A stretch of DNA of 64,000 nucleotides from Chitinophagaceae bacterium (GCA_016722465.1 JADKJC010000013.1:1116001-1180000); one strand, 5' to 3'; numbered from the stretch's first letter, positions 39,801 through 48,692 are shown. Numbers and translations: made by a program. Notes: a model not told the origin generated them from the letters alone.

Positions 39801-42800
39801 CCACATTACTGGTATTGCCATAGCTGCGAAGTGTACTGCCGGGAAAATCATTGATAACACCTGCAGGTGTGCTGCCTACTGCATTATGGTTATAAGTACC
39901 ACCTGCGTTTACATAAAAGTTAGCAATAGTTACTGCAGCCGCATTGGCGCTGTTATTTGTAAATGTGCCGCCATTTGTTACTACCAGGGTTGGAGAGATG
40001 AACCTGCTGCTGCTGGTAAGTGTGCTGCCATTATCAACTATTAAATTCCCGTCAACAGCAGTATTGTTTAGATAAGTGGCACCAAAAACAAGCTGATCTG
40101 TCGGATGTGTAAATGAACCCGTACTTAGAATTGTGAACTTAATAGGATCTGCAGATACATTTAGTGTAACAGCATCGCCGTTATTAATTATTGCGGGGGC
40201 GTTGTTAACTGGTAGCGCATTATTACGCCAGATAGTGGCAGTACTCCAGGTACCGTTACCCAGGCCTGCGCCTTTTGTAATATATCCTGAAAAAACAAAT
40301 GATGTTGTGCCAGAAAAAGGACAAGAGCTTGATTCAGCAACCTGTATTACACCAATACTATCTGCCATAGTTGTTGGTATAGTTAATTGAGCAGTTGTTG
40401 CGGTTGTTACTCCAATTATTGCGTTAATATCATTGATTGTTGCATAGGTTATGCCGGCAAGATTTGTACCCGTAATAGTAATGACATCTCCGGCATAATA
40501 TGGTGCCGGGCTACTTACTGATGTAATGGTAGCATTTGCCACACAAGAAGTGCTTGAGAATTCATCTGCACCTATATCAGGTGTGCTGCCCGACCTTACT
40601 TCATCATCATAGTCGTCAGTAAAACTGCCTACTACTGCCCCATTATTACTTGCGGCATTGGCCCCATTCAAATGTAAATACTGAAGGCTTGAACCTGTAG
40701 TACTTAAAAAAGTAAGTATTGCAGTTTGTGATGCATCATCCCTTGTTGATACCCTTGCCTGGTAAGCAGGTAATGTTTGGTCGCTGTTGGTGCCATCAAA
40801 ATAGATTAACCTTGAAGCGCCGGATATTCCTGCATAAAACAAATTGTTATTGGAAACCGCAGCATAAGAAGTAAGGGTAGTGTTACTTCGCCTGTAAGCA
40901 ACAGCCTTGCCTGCTCCAAAAAATGCAGAAGTGTTGATGAGGATATTATTCCGCATAACCAGTGTAGGCGTGGTGCTTGCAAACAAAGCGGAAGATCCAA
41001 AGTTTGAACTGCCGCCTGCTGCTGTCAGGTAAACAGTGTTGTAATACACATTCACGGTAGTACCACCGGTAATTCCAATACCCCTTACAATATCATCTGT
41101 TGCAGCATTAGCGTTGAGGTTACCAACCAGGTTATTGTCCACCGTTACTGTGGTACCGCCACCGATGCTTATACCATCGGTTGCCGCAACACCGTTAAAG
41201 TTGTACAATTTATTTTTATACACCCTTACGGTACTGCCACCTGTAACTGATATCCCCGCTATTGCACTTGACGCAGTGGTTGAATTTAACGTATGCAGTG
41301 TGTGATAATATACATTGTGTGTAGTGCCACCTGAAATCCTTATCCCCGTTACGCCTGAAAAGGTGTTAACAGATGACGATAGTGTGTTGATGGTATTTGA
41401 ATAAATGTTGAACGAGCCATTTGTTACCGTAACGCCTGTTATTGCATTTTGAGATGAGATATTTGTTATGGTATTTCCATAAATACTTCCGGTTCCGTTG
41501 GTAACCTGCAGTGGATTAATGGAAGTACTTGCTGTGGAAGTAATATTGTTAAATGTATTGTTGAAAATATTTTTTGTTGGGACTGCGATGCTGCCGTCTG
41601 TATTAAACCAGCCTTGTACAGGCATAGCCCCATTTATAGTAATATTAGAAAAATTATTACCCTCGTTTGTGATGGTGGCACCGGCTACAGAACTGCCGGC
41701 ATCAAAATAAAAATACAAATTACTGCCGCCCCCTGTTTTCGTAAACGATGTAACAATTGCATTGTCCTTTATTATTTTAGTGCCGGTAGCGCCAAGCGAA
41801 ACGCTGTTGGAAATAAAAGTAACACCGCCTGTGGTAGTATTAATCGAAAGCGATGTAAAAGTATTAGTGCTGATGTTTTGAGAAATTGTGGCAGCACTAT
41901 TAAAAATATAGGTGTGGCTGCCTGATCCCGCTGAGATATTTGCTATCCCCCTGAAATCATTTCTTTGTATCGATAAAGCAGCAGTGGCTGTGCCGCCCGT
42001 ATTGGTTATGCCAAATAGGTTGGCTGAATTAGCAACAGTAAAAGTAACTAGCCCGCCGCTTGCATTGCCAAATTTATTATCATTGATGGTAATGGCACCT
42101 GTAACTGCCCCTGCATTTGATATCCCAGTAAATGTGCCGCCAGCAGAACCTATTGTGATGTTGCGGATAATATTGTCGGATATATTTAACGAAGTTGCCG
42201 CAGCAGCATTGCTTATAGGGAAAAAAGCGCCACCGCTTGAATTGCTGCATGAAATAATACTGTTGCTGCTAATGCTAACAGCGCCTGAGCCACCGGTTAA
42301 AATAATTCCCCTAAAAGTAGAAACACCCGTACTTGAAATTACACAGTTTTGAATAATATTACCTGCAGCAGATACATTTCCGGTTCCTGAATAATTTATT
42401 GCAGTAAAGTTGCTTGTGGCATTGCTTGCTATACCCACATTCATTGAGTTTGCTGTACTGGAGCTTCCGGTTATATTGTCTATCAGGCTATAAGAAGCTG
42501 TTGCAGTTAAGGGCACATGAACAGCATTAAAATTAAACCCAACAGTAGCAGATGCCGCTGTGATATTAATGCCGCCAATATTGTTGTTTTGTATGCTTAC
42601 AACATTTGGTGAAACAGCATTCGCATAAATGCCTGATATAAATAACTGGATACCTGTGGCAGAACAGGTAATACTTATTGATCCTGTACCTGTAGTTGCA
42701 CCGATAATATTGCCGGACAATGTGCCAATATTAGCAGACCCAGACGAAACATAGATTCCTGAAAATAGCCCCGAGGCAGGCGGCACACTAGAGGCGCTGT

Positions 42801-44568
42801 TAAGCGACATGCCCGAAATTATATTGCCTTGTATTGAACTTACAATTGTATTGCCTGCAAGTTCTATTGCTGCCACCTGGTTATTATTTTGAGTAGTAAT
42901 GTAAGTGGTTGTTCCCGTGCCTGCATTATTTGCATAACCAATGGTATTGCCCGAAATAGCGTGGCCGCCACCGGCACTTACATGTATAGCCCTTACAATT
43001 ACACCAAGCGTATTCACAGTTCTTGGCGCCGTTTGATAAAATTTATTCCCACTTACAGTCCATGCGTCACTGCCGGTGCTGGCAAACACGCCTGCAGAAC
43101 TGGCTGTGGCGCTAAAATAATCCTGTATGTTATTGCTGCTGATGATAATACCTGTATTGGCAGTACCATTAGCATATATTGAATAAACAGGCAGGTTGGC
43201 GCCGGCCGGCCTGATTGTATTTAACGCAACAGATATGGTGTTATTGGTGCCTGTACTGAAGAATATTATGCCGCTTGCCGTATTGGTGGTGGAGCCCTCA
43301 ATGGTACAATTTTGTACTGTATTGGTTAAAGCCCCATTGTACATCCTTATGGTAGAGGTGCCGGCAGTATTACTGGTGCTGATGTTTGAAATTGTAAGAG
43401 AGTTAGAGCCATCATTCAAACCATCGATGATTACATTATCAGCGCCATTCAGGTCAACTAACGGTGCCGCAAGGTTGCCGGTAACAGTTCTTGACAAACC
43501 CGATGGCCTTATAATAACGGATGTGTAAAACGATGGAGCGCCACTTGCGTTTAAGACAGCAGACAAGGCCCCTTCAGTTGTATTACCTGAAATCCAGATA
43601 TTGATGGCCCCTGTATGGGTGCCCAGGTTAATCGCATCAAAAGCGGCTTTTAATGTTGAATAAGAATAGTCATTGGCGCTGTTGGTGGCATTAACCGTTA
43701 CAGGCAATACGGTGTATTGATAGTTAGCGCCCGCATTATTATTAAGGTTCAGTGTGGCCATATCATGAGCCAACTCTCCTGAAGCGCTTACATCCGTACT
43801 AATCTGGGCGATGGTTTTAGTGCTGTTATAAACATAATACCGTACGATAGTTCCGGCTGGCTGTGCCGGTATGCTGGCAGTACCGGTTGCCCCAACAAAA
43901 GTGAGCGGCACAAGTATTGAGCTTGTAAAATTGTTGGTGGAATACCGGATATATACATTTGAAGCCGGTGCGGAAGACATTACGACAGTAATAGTTGGAC
44001 TAACGGTACCCCCTACTGTTGCAGGACTTTGGGTAACTGAGGTGATTGTTTCAGGACTATAAGTGGTTTCTAAAACCGACATATGGTTGTTTCCACCATT
44101 AGCTGTAATATTAAATGTATAGTAATTTCCTGCAGTAACTGCGGGAACCAAGCCGCTTTGTCCGCCCGAAAAATTATTAAATAATGCTGAAGACGTACCC
44201 CCAACAGGTGGTACCAACAAATTATAACCCGCTAATGTTAATCCTGCTGTATAAGGACGCCAGTTTGTTGAGTAATCTGGTAAGCCTGCAGTGCCAATAC
44301 AAAACTCCCAGTTAAGCGTACCGGACACCGCATTGCTGGTAGCCAGCATCTTAACCTGCCTGAAGTTTCCGATTGTATTTAAGTTATAGGTGGTATAACT
44401 GCCGTTAACCAATGCTGTACCCAGCACCGTTGGCTGGGCATAGCTGTTAAAATTGGAAGACAGTAAGCATATCAAAACCGCTGTTTTCAGCAAACCTGCG
44501 AACCTGGGCCTGCTGATCCTGGCAATCATTCCGGTAAACAGCAATCGTTTTGTAAAAATATTTTTCAT
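33889..44568 (-). CDS. Giant T9SS-secreted adhesin-like protein with beta-helix repeats
   Basis: A single 3559-residue open frame. It has an N-terminal leader with a hydrophobic stretch (GLLKTAVLICLLSSNFNSYA) and a beta-sandwich region. A long right-handed beta-helix follows at about 280-1330, with many 'NTI..I' and 'GNxI' turns (ISGNTIGYANNAG, VYYNTVYLT). A TIG/IPT domain lies at about 1340-1430, then more beta-solenoid segments and a region with AIYHWVNAAGGSWLVPGNW (about 2210). The C-terminal module begins near 2950 (RRSWRLMAAPL) and leads to an FN3-like domain and a type A sorting domain with 'YVFPNPVTSNTILLQM'. Export by T9SS and display on the surface are expected. Beta-helix content could indicate polysaccharide binding or cleavage, but no catalytic residues can be assigned. 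Confidence 0.92.
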   Translation of the reverse strand: MKNIFTKRLLFTGMIARISRPRFAGLLKTAVLICLLSSNFNSYAQPTVLGTALVNGSYTTYNLNTIGNFRQVKMLATSNAVSGTLNWEFCIGTAGLPDYSTNWRPYTAGLTLAGYNLLVPPVGGTSSALFNNFSGGQSGLVPAVTAGNYYTFNITANGGNNHMSVLETTYSPETITSVTQSPATVGGTVSPTITVVMSSAPASNVYIRYSTNNFTSSILVPLTFVGATGTASIPAQPAGTIVRYYVYNSTKTIAQISTDVSASGELAHDMATLNLNNNAGANYQYTVLPVTVNATNSANDYSYSTLKAAFDAINLGTHTGAINIWISGNTTEGALSAVLNASGAPSFYTSVIIRPSGLSRTVTGNLAAPLVDLNGADNVIIDGLNDGSNSLTISNISTSNTAGTSTIRMYNGALTNTVQNCTIEGSTTNTASGIIFFSTGTNNTISVALNTIRPAGANLPVYSIYANGTANTGIIISSNNIQDYFSATASSAGVFASTGSDAWTVSGNKFYQTAPRTVNTLGVIVRAIHVSAGGGHAISGNTIGYANNAGTGTTTYITTQNNNQVAAIELAGNTIVSSIQGNIISGMSLNSASSVPPASGLFSGIYVSSGSANIGTLSGNIIGATTGTGSISITCSATGIQLFISGIYANAVSPNVVSIQNNNIGGINITAASATVGFNFNAVHVPLTATASYSLIDNITGSSSTANSMNVGIASNATSNFTAINYSGTGNVSAAGNIIQNCVISSTGVSTFRGIILTGGSGAVSISSNSIISCSNSSGGAFFPISNAAAATSLNISDNIIRNITIGSAGGTFTGISNAGAVTGAITINDNKFGNASGGLVTFTVANSANLFGITNTGGTATAALSIQRNDFRGIANISAGSGSHTYIFNSAATISQNISTNTFTSLSINTTTGGVTFISNSVSLGATGTKIIKDNAIVTSFTKTGGGSNLYFYFDAGSSVAGATITNEGNNFSNITINGAMPVQGWFNTDGSIAVPTKNIFNNTFNNITSTASTSINPLQVTNGTGSIYGNTITNISSQNAITGVTVTNGSFNIYSNTINTLSSSVNTFSGVTGIRISGGTTHNVYYHTLHTLNSTTASSAIAGISVTGGSTVRVYKNKLYNFNGVAATDGISIGGGTTVTVDNNLVGNLNANAATDDIVRGIGITGGTTVNVYYNTVYLTAAGGSSNFGSSALFASTTPTLVMRNNILINTSAFFGAGKAVAYRRSNTTLTSYAAVSNNNLFYAGISGASRLIYFDGTNSDQTLPAYQARVSTRDDASQTAILTFLSTTGSSLQYLHLNGANAASNNGAVVGSFTDDYDDEVRSGSTPDIGADEFSSTSCVANATITSVSSPAPYYAGDVITITGTNLAGITYATINDINAIIGVTTATTAQLTIPTTMADSIGVIQVAESSSCPFSGTTSFVFSGYITKGAGLGNGTWSTATIWRNNALPVNNAPAIINNGDAVTLNVSADPIKFTILSTGSFTHPTDQLVFGATYLNNTAVDGNLIVDNGSTLTSSSRFISPTLVVTNGGTFTNNSANAAAVTIANFYVNAGGTYNHNAVGSTPAGVINDFPGSTLRSYGNTSNVVVTKWAGTNPLVAPGTGLPASGSPGWGNLTINVATLFGSWNQAGALTNVQGNLNIMTTGGGTNEFRLTGNTATLLTIGGSLDISGGGFVGNTGTASPTINIGADLNITGGYFWPCENSNTTCTVNITGNCTLNGGHIVGAGSSRNYVMTMASLTVTGNSVFGLSRSSSSTLILNTGSITISGNATMYSYSSGLITINCTGNFSSTSTGTASTVAIATPAILTPASAVPLAFCFQRSSNTPALTLNLGGNFAVTGTGLFFGGSGSSPASINFTGGAASVTYNAAPSVMAVTSPSNVKNNFFVTSGKTLTLLTSILPASPSTSNNWNFTVNTGATLVCGTNEIGTNAATARTGFTLQTGGTLKTGNVGGVFGTTTGTASITTTLALASFSSGATYEFNGSSAQVTSAFTTTPTAATVANMIINNTNAAGVTLSQSFDVTAALQLQTGNLTLSTFNLTTVNITGAPYSNTKMVVTNSTGALGQPVALATILYPVGNSGNYTPASYTFTANSTARYLNVRAVTPRNANDVSATDYINNRWWNTDLSVNTGSYSYSSVYTYISGDMVGVAANIRLNRWTGSAWVNDAASVVNNTNFTITSGALNESTGTLSATAQWVGRVYVAPAIYHWVNAAGGSWLVPGNWSPTGVPGSGDGVIFDVAGGATYTTTNMPTGIGLTQFTVNTNNIVTFNAGTAGTISLLFPGTATPQFNIASGSSMTISGANAVNFNLPANATGTVAGTLRLQQSTHTVTVTTAGALVFPAGGYFAAGIVPATGFSGNPFGTTGTNGAVIFQNGSVCECFEGANPFGGVGVNITTFQTNSLFRYSDPTVSSPSISGRTYSNFTYNANKVTSVAAASSFICDSLTVAVGTFNLNLQGTPTPDHSIRGNINVASGATLSFSPAAAGTVNMNSGATQIIWGAGTFNVNALSIVDINAGTTASLQKNMGVSSTGNVVVNGTLIATGENFINSPTAGGTVTMNSGSALSIQSIDGISSTGIGNVRSTNFIYNGGNFTYSGAANQNTGDRLPNTITGTGVLTILNTGIAPNDIVTLLPNNKTVTTLNLNSGRFNAGTAGELLIQAGVLNASGGNQYLGGTANDNIIRFDGGGVINGTPELYNVTAGGGNVDFINNARINNIFKLNLLGAVVNHSPKYAVGSTLIYNNTGSYNRDFEWGTNTALAPSYPHHVIIQNGTTVYFTASTPTPIGCGGDLTIGSPSGAGTGILDISAAGAKNLYVAGNINIGGNAGTSSLIMSNTIGADIYLTGNWTRNANGTVNFGAGNGRAVFFEGSTDATITANNGQTFPYVFINKSAKANKVTLADNVNISYEINFTKGTVDLGTNDKFLTILSSSTVTARVAPISNPADIDFVYGATDKLGQFIIQRYVPARRSWRLMAAPLKPTGGSHSISEAWQERGTPLLGLDYTAASWVASVAADTIASTGGFATQITGGSAANGFDQSPNNNTSIKYYNAGSWLAPANINATSVNSLEGWMLFVRGDRKNYGEITNQFKTPTITTLRPRGQIFIGTKSITSAGMTVVGNPYASAIDFNSMIRTGAGWPANPTYYVWDPYLGGTTGQGAFITLTWNSTNLNFDRSAPLTGIGTSTFDNRYIPSGAAIMVDFPSGGGTLTFNETDKNAANTTLAFRQASNQLMTVLNTVNADGTSFVSDGALSLFDNAFNNEADINDARKLGNFTENFGLQRTGQILSIERKKLAGDADTIFYYTGRMQRKNYQLQFIMDKIGAPSSTTAFLEDLYLKTKTPVNMQDTTWVDFSINADAASAATDRFRLVFRRSVQYTGINAFVLKGDIAVDWKVADEFNVKEYTIERSTDGITFSAAGTVLSAGNSSNPVSYRWLDAGPQPGHYFYRIKSVSKNGVITYSDVAKVTIVKYSPDLYVFPNPVTSNTILLQMNDQPAGQYQARLLNGTGQLLLNTKIQHGGGLNTHLIHFENLLAKGIYNLEVTGPDKKIAIIKVVVE

Positions 44569-45088
44569 ACATCATTCATTAAACTTTCAACATGACCCCA
44601 TCGGCCAAATATGCTGAAAGCAGGATTATTTTCAAAAAAAGTACATTAGATCAAATGATATTGAAACAAACCTTATGCTGCATTTTCAAATCAATGCCAA
44701 TTTACCGGCATTACCATTGTTAGCAACGCCGTTAACAGCCCATTTACATAAACGCCATCGCCGCAACTTTAAAACAACCGCTAACCAACAATACCTCCAA
44801 ATACTTACCAGCACACAGTTTGAAAGGTTTTTAAAAAATATGGTTTGTATAATGCTCCCGGGTTACATTAACTTGAGTTGCCGGAAAATCTGCAAATAAG
44901 GCGGGAAAAAAGAGCAAATAATAATTTCGCAAAGCGGTCAGCGCCAGCTTTTGTTTCCATTTTATAGAATCCAGTTCAAAAAAGTGCAATCCAATTTCTC
45001 AAATCCTTTCCGGCCAAAGCAATCGCAACTCCACAAATACGATTGTAATGTACAACAATTCGCTGACAGTACCCGCCTGCTTTTTCAC
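44569..45088. other. Intergenic region upstream of the giant gene
   Basis: These 520 bases separate the giant T9SS gene from lipA. The only frame of any length (44675-44899, plus) has atypical composition and no supporting start signal. I see no RNA gene. Regulatory sites for the giant gene probably lie here, but none is clear. Confidence 0.45.
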
Positions 45089-45119
45089 AAAAAACCGTCT
45101 CATTTTATGGATGAAACGG
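45089..45119 (-). terminator. Probable terminator overlapping the lipA stop codon
   Basis: Imperfect stem CCGTCTCAT/ATGAAACGG (one mismatch) at 45095-45103 and 45111-45119, followed on the minus strand by six T. The stem contains the end of lipA itself, so termination is placed right at the stop codon. Confidence 0.55.
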
Positions 45120-46080
45120 CAGCCTGAATAGCATCGGTACTGATGAAGTTGTATTTATACTGCCATCGCTTTTTCTTCTTCCCATTTAGCCCTGCCCCAG
45201 CCTTGTACAATGTGCTTTTCACTATGGTAAGAAGAACGCACCAGGGGCCGCTTTCTACATAATCAAAACCCATATTATAACCGATCTCCCTCAATTCTTT
45301 AAACTCATCCGGGTGAACAAAACGATGAACGGGCAGGTGCTTTTTAGTAGGCTGCAGGTATTGCCCAATGGTAATCACATCCACTTTACTGTCGCAGAGA
45401 TCCTGCATGGTTTGTACCACTTCTTCTTTGGTTTCTCCCAATCCCAGCATGATGCCACTCTTCGTTCTCATACCCCCGCTCTTAAGCATACGCAGTGTTT
45501 CCATACTGCGCCAGTATTTCGCCTGTATCCGAACCTGTTTGGTAAGCCTTTCAACCGTTTCAATATTATGAGACACTACTTCAGGGGAGGCATCAATCAC
45601 CCTTTGTATGCAGGCTGCATCCGACCTGAAATCCGGTATCAACGTTTCTAATGTGGTGGAAGGGTTTAAAGCCTTAACCGCTTTAATGGTATTGTGCCAG
45701 ATGATGCTTCCCTGGTCTTCAATTTCATCCCGGTCAACCGAAGTGATCACCGCATGTTTTACTTTCATTAAGTGAATGGCTTCTGCCACCCTTTGTGGTT
45801 CATCCCAATCAACAGGTTCAGGTTTACCCGTTGCTACAGCACAAAATCCACAACTACGGGTGCATATATTTCCAAGGATCATGAACGTAGCCGTTCCTTC
45901 ACCCCAGCACTCGCCCATATTGGGACAGTTGCCACTTTCGCAAATGGTGTGCAGTTTATGTTTGTCTACTAAATTGCGGACATGTTTATATTCCTCTCCA
46001 ATAGGCAGCTTCACCCTTAACCAGTTTGGTTTTTGCGGCTTTGGCTCCACCACTCCATCTATTACCGGCAGTTCAATCAT
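45100..46080 (-). CDS. lipA: Lipoyl synthase
   Basis: The 326-residue radical-SAM enzyme has both iron-sulfur motifs of lipoyl synthase. The auxiliary cluster ligands are Cys47, Cys52 and Cys58 ([12 protein letters not shown]), and the radical-SAM CxxxCxxC is at Cys73, Cys77 and Cys80 (CTRSCGFC). It inserts two sulfurs into protein-bound octanoyl groups to make the lipoyl cofactor of 2-oxoacid dehydrogenases and the glycine cleavage system. Length is slightly above the common 290-320. A stand-alone gene here, ended by a hairpin at its stop codon. Confidence 0.97.
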   Translation of the reverse strand: MIELPVIDGVVEPKPQKPNWLRVKLPIGEEYKHVRNLVDKHKLHTICESGNCPNMGECWGEGTATFMILGNICTRSCGFCAVATGKPEPVDWDEPQRVAEAIHLMKVKHAVITSVDRDEIEDQGSIIWHNTIKAVKALNPSTTLETLIPDFRSDAACIQRVIDASPEVVSHNIETVERLTKQVRIQAKYWRSMETLRMLKSGGMRTKSGIMLGLGETKEEVVQTMQDLCDSKVDVITIGQYLQPTKKHLPVHRFVHPDEFKELREIGYNMGFDYVESGPWCVLLTIVKSTLYKAGAGLNGKKKKRWQYKYNFISTDAIQAAVSSIK

Positions 46081-46178
46081 TGAATGCTATTTTATTTTAA
46101 AAGATGAATATCATTTACAGATACCCATCTTAACAACATAAATTCAAACTTGTTAAACAAAAACAATTTATATATCCC

Positions 46179-46976
46179 TTATCTTCTCCGCCCAAACAGT
46201 ATTGCAAAATATACATTTACAAAAAGTTGTTTTTGCTTTGTATAGATCAGTTGTGGCACTTTGCTGAAATAATATTCAGCAGTTACCCCAACTTCAAGAG
46301 CACTTACCACTTCGTTGTACCTACCATAATCAAACCGAAGGGCTGCTTTTGCGTAAGCACCTGGAGAAAGTTTCATATCGCCCCATCCTTTGCTAAAACC
46401 GGCTGAAGCAACATCAAGCCCACCTAGTTGGGAAGGAGAAGTAAAAATCGTACTGTCAGGGCTGTCATACTTAATGACACGCCTTCCACCGGTGGAATCA
46501 TTTACTTCAAGATAATAAGGCCGCAGCAAACCAAGTGATAAACCACCTCCAAAATTACCCGTAACAGCTACCCCATTCTTATTGCTTTTGTTACCCAGCA
46601 ACAGCTGTTGCTGCACACCCAATTTAAGTGGGTAGAAATAATTTATTTTTCCAAAAATAAAGGGGGAGGAAGGTTGGGACAGATTGGTTTGTTTTTTTTC
46701 CTTTGGATCTTTTCTTTCTGCAAAATCTACCTGGAACAGCAATGCTTTTTTAATAGATTGAGCCCTGCCGTGTTCATAGGTTAAGCCCCACCCATCATTC
46801 GTAAGTTTAAACCCATATACATTGTGTTTCCTGTATGCAATCACCCCTTCTTCTTCCTGCTTGATGAGGGCATTTACCCGTTGCCTGCGTTCTTCCTTTC
46901 TTTCTTTTTTTGTTTTTTGTGCCGCAGCAGATAAACCGATGGTAACTGCAATACAAAAGAATAGTATTTTGTGCAT
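46179..46976 (-). CDS. Hypothetical exported protein, possibly beta-barrel
   Basis: A 265-residue protein with a signal peptide (MHKILFFCIAVTIGLSAAAQ), then a strongly basic Lys/Arg/Glu stretch (KTKKERKEERRQR). The following region has alternating strands, including 'GWGLTYEHGR', 'LLFQVDFAER' and 'VTAEYYFSK', and the C-terminus is 'VNVYFAILFGRRR'. This pattern fits an outer-membrane or periplasmic beta-barrel-like protein of a Bacteroidota-restricted family I cannot name. It lies 98 bp upstream of lipA on the same strand and is divergent from the OsmC gene. Confidence 0.75.
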   Translation of the reverse strand: MHKILFFCIAVTIGLSAAAQKTKKERKEERRQRVNALIKQEEEGVIAYRKHNVYGFKLTNDGWGLTYEHGRAQSIKKALLFQVDFAERKDPKEKKQTNLSQPSSPFIFGKINYFYPLKLGVQQQLLLGNKSNKNGVAVTGNFGGGLSLGLLRPYYLEVNDSTGGRRVIKYDSPDSTIFTSPSQLGGLDVASAGFSKGWGDMKLSPGAYAKAALRFDYGRYNEVVSALEVGVTAEYYFSKVPQLIYTKQKQLFVNVYFAILFGRRR

Positions 46977-46986
46977 GATAACTTTT

Positions 46987-46994
46987 TACTTTTG
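46987..46994 (+). promoter_or_regulatory. Candidate -7 promoter element for the OsmC gene
   Basis: TACTTTTG matches the Bacteroidota -7 consensus TAnnTTTG, 25 bp before the OsmC start. A TTTG at 46968-46971 could be the -33 element, although the 15-bp gap is shorter than usual. Confidence 0.4.
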
Positions 46995-47019
46995 AGTAAA
47001 TTTATACAAAAATAGTACA

Positions 47020-47421
47020 ATGACAGCAACGATTCACTATGAAGGCAATTTAAGATGCAATGCCACCCATTTGCAGAGTGGTTCTATAATTGAAACAGAT
47101 GCCCCAACCGATAACAGGGGGAAAGGAGAAAGGTTTTCCCCCACTGATTTAGTATGTACTGCCTTAGGCACCTGCATGATCACTACCATGGCGATGAAGG
47201 CTGGGGACCTGGGTATTGAATTAAAAGGTACAACCGTGGATGTAAAAAAACACATGCTCAGCGACCCAAGGAGAATTGGCAAAATTGATGTGGAGATTAT
47301 CTATCCATCTTCTTTAATATTGGAAGATAAGGACAGGATTATTTTAAAAAGAACGGGCGACAATTGCCCGGTTATGAAAAGCCTGCATCCTGATATTGAA
47401 GTGAATGCCATTTACAAATAA
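47020..47421 (+). CDS. OsmC/Ohr-family thiol peroxidase-like protein
   Basis: A 133-residue cytoplasmic protein of the OsmC/Ohr superfamily. The two redox Cys are present at Cys52 (LGTCMITTMA) and Cys116 (GDNCPVMKSL), and the 'NRGKGERFSPTDLVCTALG' segment is typical of the YhfA-like branch. The family reduces organic hydroperoxides, though the YhfA branch has less-known substrates. It is transcribed convergently with a DUF2851 gene, only 5 bp separating the two stop codons. Confidence 0.9.
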   Translation: MTATIHYEGNLRCNATHLQSGSIIETDAPTDNRGKGERFSPTDLVCTALGTCMITTMAMKAGDLGIELKGTTVDVKKHMLSDPRRIGKIDVEIIYPSSLILEDKDRIILKRTGDNCPVMKSLHPDIEVNAIYK

Positions 47422-47426
47422 TTGTA

Positions 47427-48692
47427 TTATAACGGCATTTTTTTAAGGATGCTATTTCCCACAGCACAGTCAAGGCATCTTTTATGATTGCAGTAATTGT
47501 TTTTGAGCTGGATGAGTGCCTGTGAATCGCAGGCATTTTTTATGGATAGTCCCAATTGGGAGAACCCGTTTGTGATAACATTTTTCTCTGCTGTAATTTC
47601 CTGCAGCCATTGCAGCGCCCTTTCCTTGTATTTATTTTCTCCCAGGTAATGACCATAGGCAAACAGCATGGGCACAACCGTATTGATCACAATATTGCCA
47701 ACCATCTGGATGCCAAGGTTTTTCTTTTTGAAAGCCGATGCTTCATCAGGCAGGTAATGATAATGCCAGTAATCGTTGGCTGTTACATTTAGTAATTTGA
47801 TAACTGCTTTTGCAGAGGGTGATTCAATAACCTTTGAGAAAAGGTGATTGCTTTGATGCACCAGCACTGCCAACTGCGCCAGCCGGATACCGGGGAAGTT
47901 GGAAGGCCGCATCCGCAGGTAATGTAGCGGAATATTTACAGGAGGCAGTTTATATTTATTTTTTAAAAACACATATTCTTTTTGCAGCAGGATGCAGTAG
48001 TCATCTTTAAAATCGCCGCCGAGTAAATTTGCCTGCCCCAGCAACAACGCTTCAATCTGCTGAATTTGATTCTTATGTTTTGACAATATATTTACAGGAA
48101 CAGACCTTGCAATTTTTTCAAATGCTTCGCTGTTTACTTTAATGCCAAAATTCTTTGCCAGCATCCACCAAAAAGTTTCTTCCCAGTGATTATTGTTTTC
48201 ATTTAGACAATCCAATACCATTTTAGACTTTTCCAGCAGCCGCTCCACGAGCAGCCGTCCTTTCCAGTTACTCCATACAAATCCGTTTGCCTGCCCAATA
48301 CTTTGTTCACAGGGAATAAAAACCGGGGACTGCATCAATGTATTGTATTTATCCAGCAGCATTTTGGATACTTTGTGTTGCAGTTCCAGTACGGGAAAAG
48401 GAAGCTGCATATCTTCATCATCGTTCCACACTACGTGCAGGATGATATTTTTATAATTACTGTCCCCATCATGCTTATGAGTTTTCCAGTCGGAGGAGAG
48501 TACATGCAGTTCAACATTACCTGCCCAGGTATTGTCACCGATTTTTATTTTGGCATCTAAAAAATCGGGGCCCTGGTTGGTATTGTGTGTTCCTGTATTG
48601 ATGATGGAGACCGGCTCCCCACTGATTGTAAAGAGTTCATTCCTGTTGAAGTACTGAAATTGCCAGATATACTGAAGCAGCTTTTCATTCAT
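47427..48692 (-). CDS. DUF2851-family protein
   Basis: A 421-residue cytoplasmic protein matching the conserved, mainly Bacteroidota family DUF2851. Recognisable points are the N-terminal 'YIWQFQYFNRNELFTISGE' and 'GTHNTNQGPDFLDAKIKIG...W.GNVELHV' (a nuclease-like Asp/Glu-Lys pattern) and the C-terminal 'NNYCNHKRCLDCAVG' Cys cluster. Function is unknown; the N-terminal pattern hints at a PD-(D/E)XK-like fold. It lies 48 bp downstream of the Maf gene on the same strand and may share its transcript with Maf and the UbiA-type gene. Confidence 0.85.
   Translation of the reverse strand: MNEKLLQYIWQFQYFNRNELFTISGEPVSIINTGTHNTNQGPDFLDAKIKIGDNTWAGNVELHVLSSDWKTHKHDGDSNYKNIILHVVWNDDEDMQLPFPVLELQHKVSKMLLDKYNTLMQSPVFIPCEQSIGQANGFVWSNWKGRLLVERLLEKSKMVLDCLNENNNHWEETFWWMLAKNFGIKVNSEAFEKIARSVPVNILSKHKNQIQQIEALLLGQANLLGGDFKDDYCILLQKEYVFLKNKYKLPPVNIPLHYLRMRPSNFPGIRLAQLAVLVHQSNHLFSKVIESPSAKAVIKLLNVTANDYWHYHYLPDEASAFKKKNLGIQMVGNIVINTVVPMLFAYGHYLGENKYKERALQWLQEITAEKNVITNGFSQLGLSIKNACDSQALIQLKNNYCNHKRCLDCAVGNSILKKMPL

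Noticed and set aside
36806-43528. Many plus-strand frames of 60-160 codons opposite the giant gene
   Set aside because: They are antisense shadows produced by the Thr/Asn/Gly/Ser-rich repeats of the minus-strand gene and have hydrophobic, domain-free translations.
44675-44899. 74-codon plus-strand frame between the giant gene and lipA
   Set aside because: No ribosome-binding site, unusual composition, no recognisable domain, and no terminator behind it.
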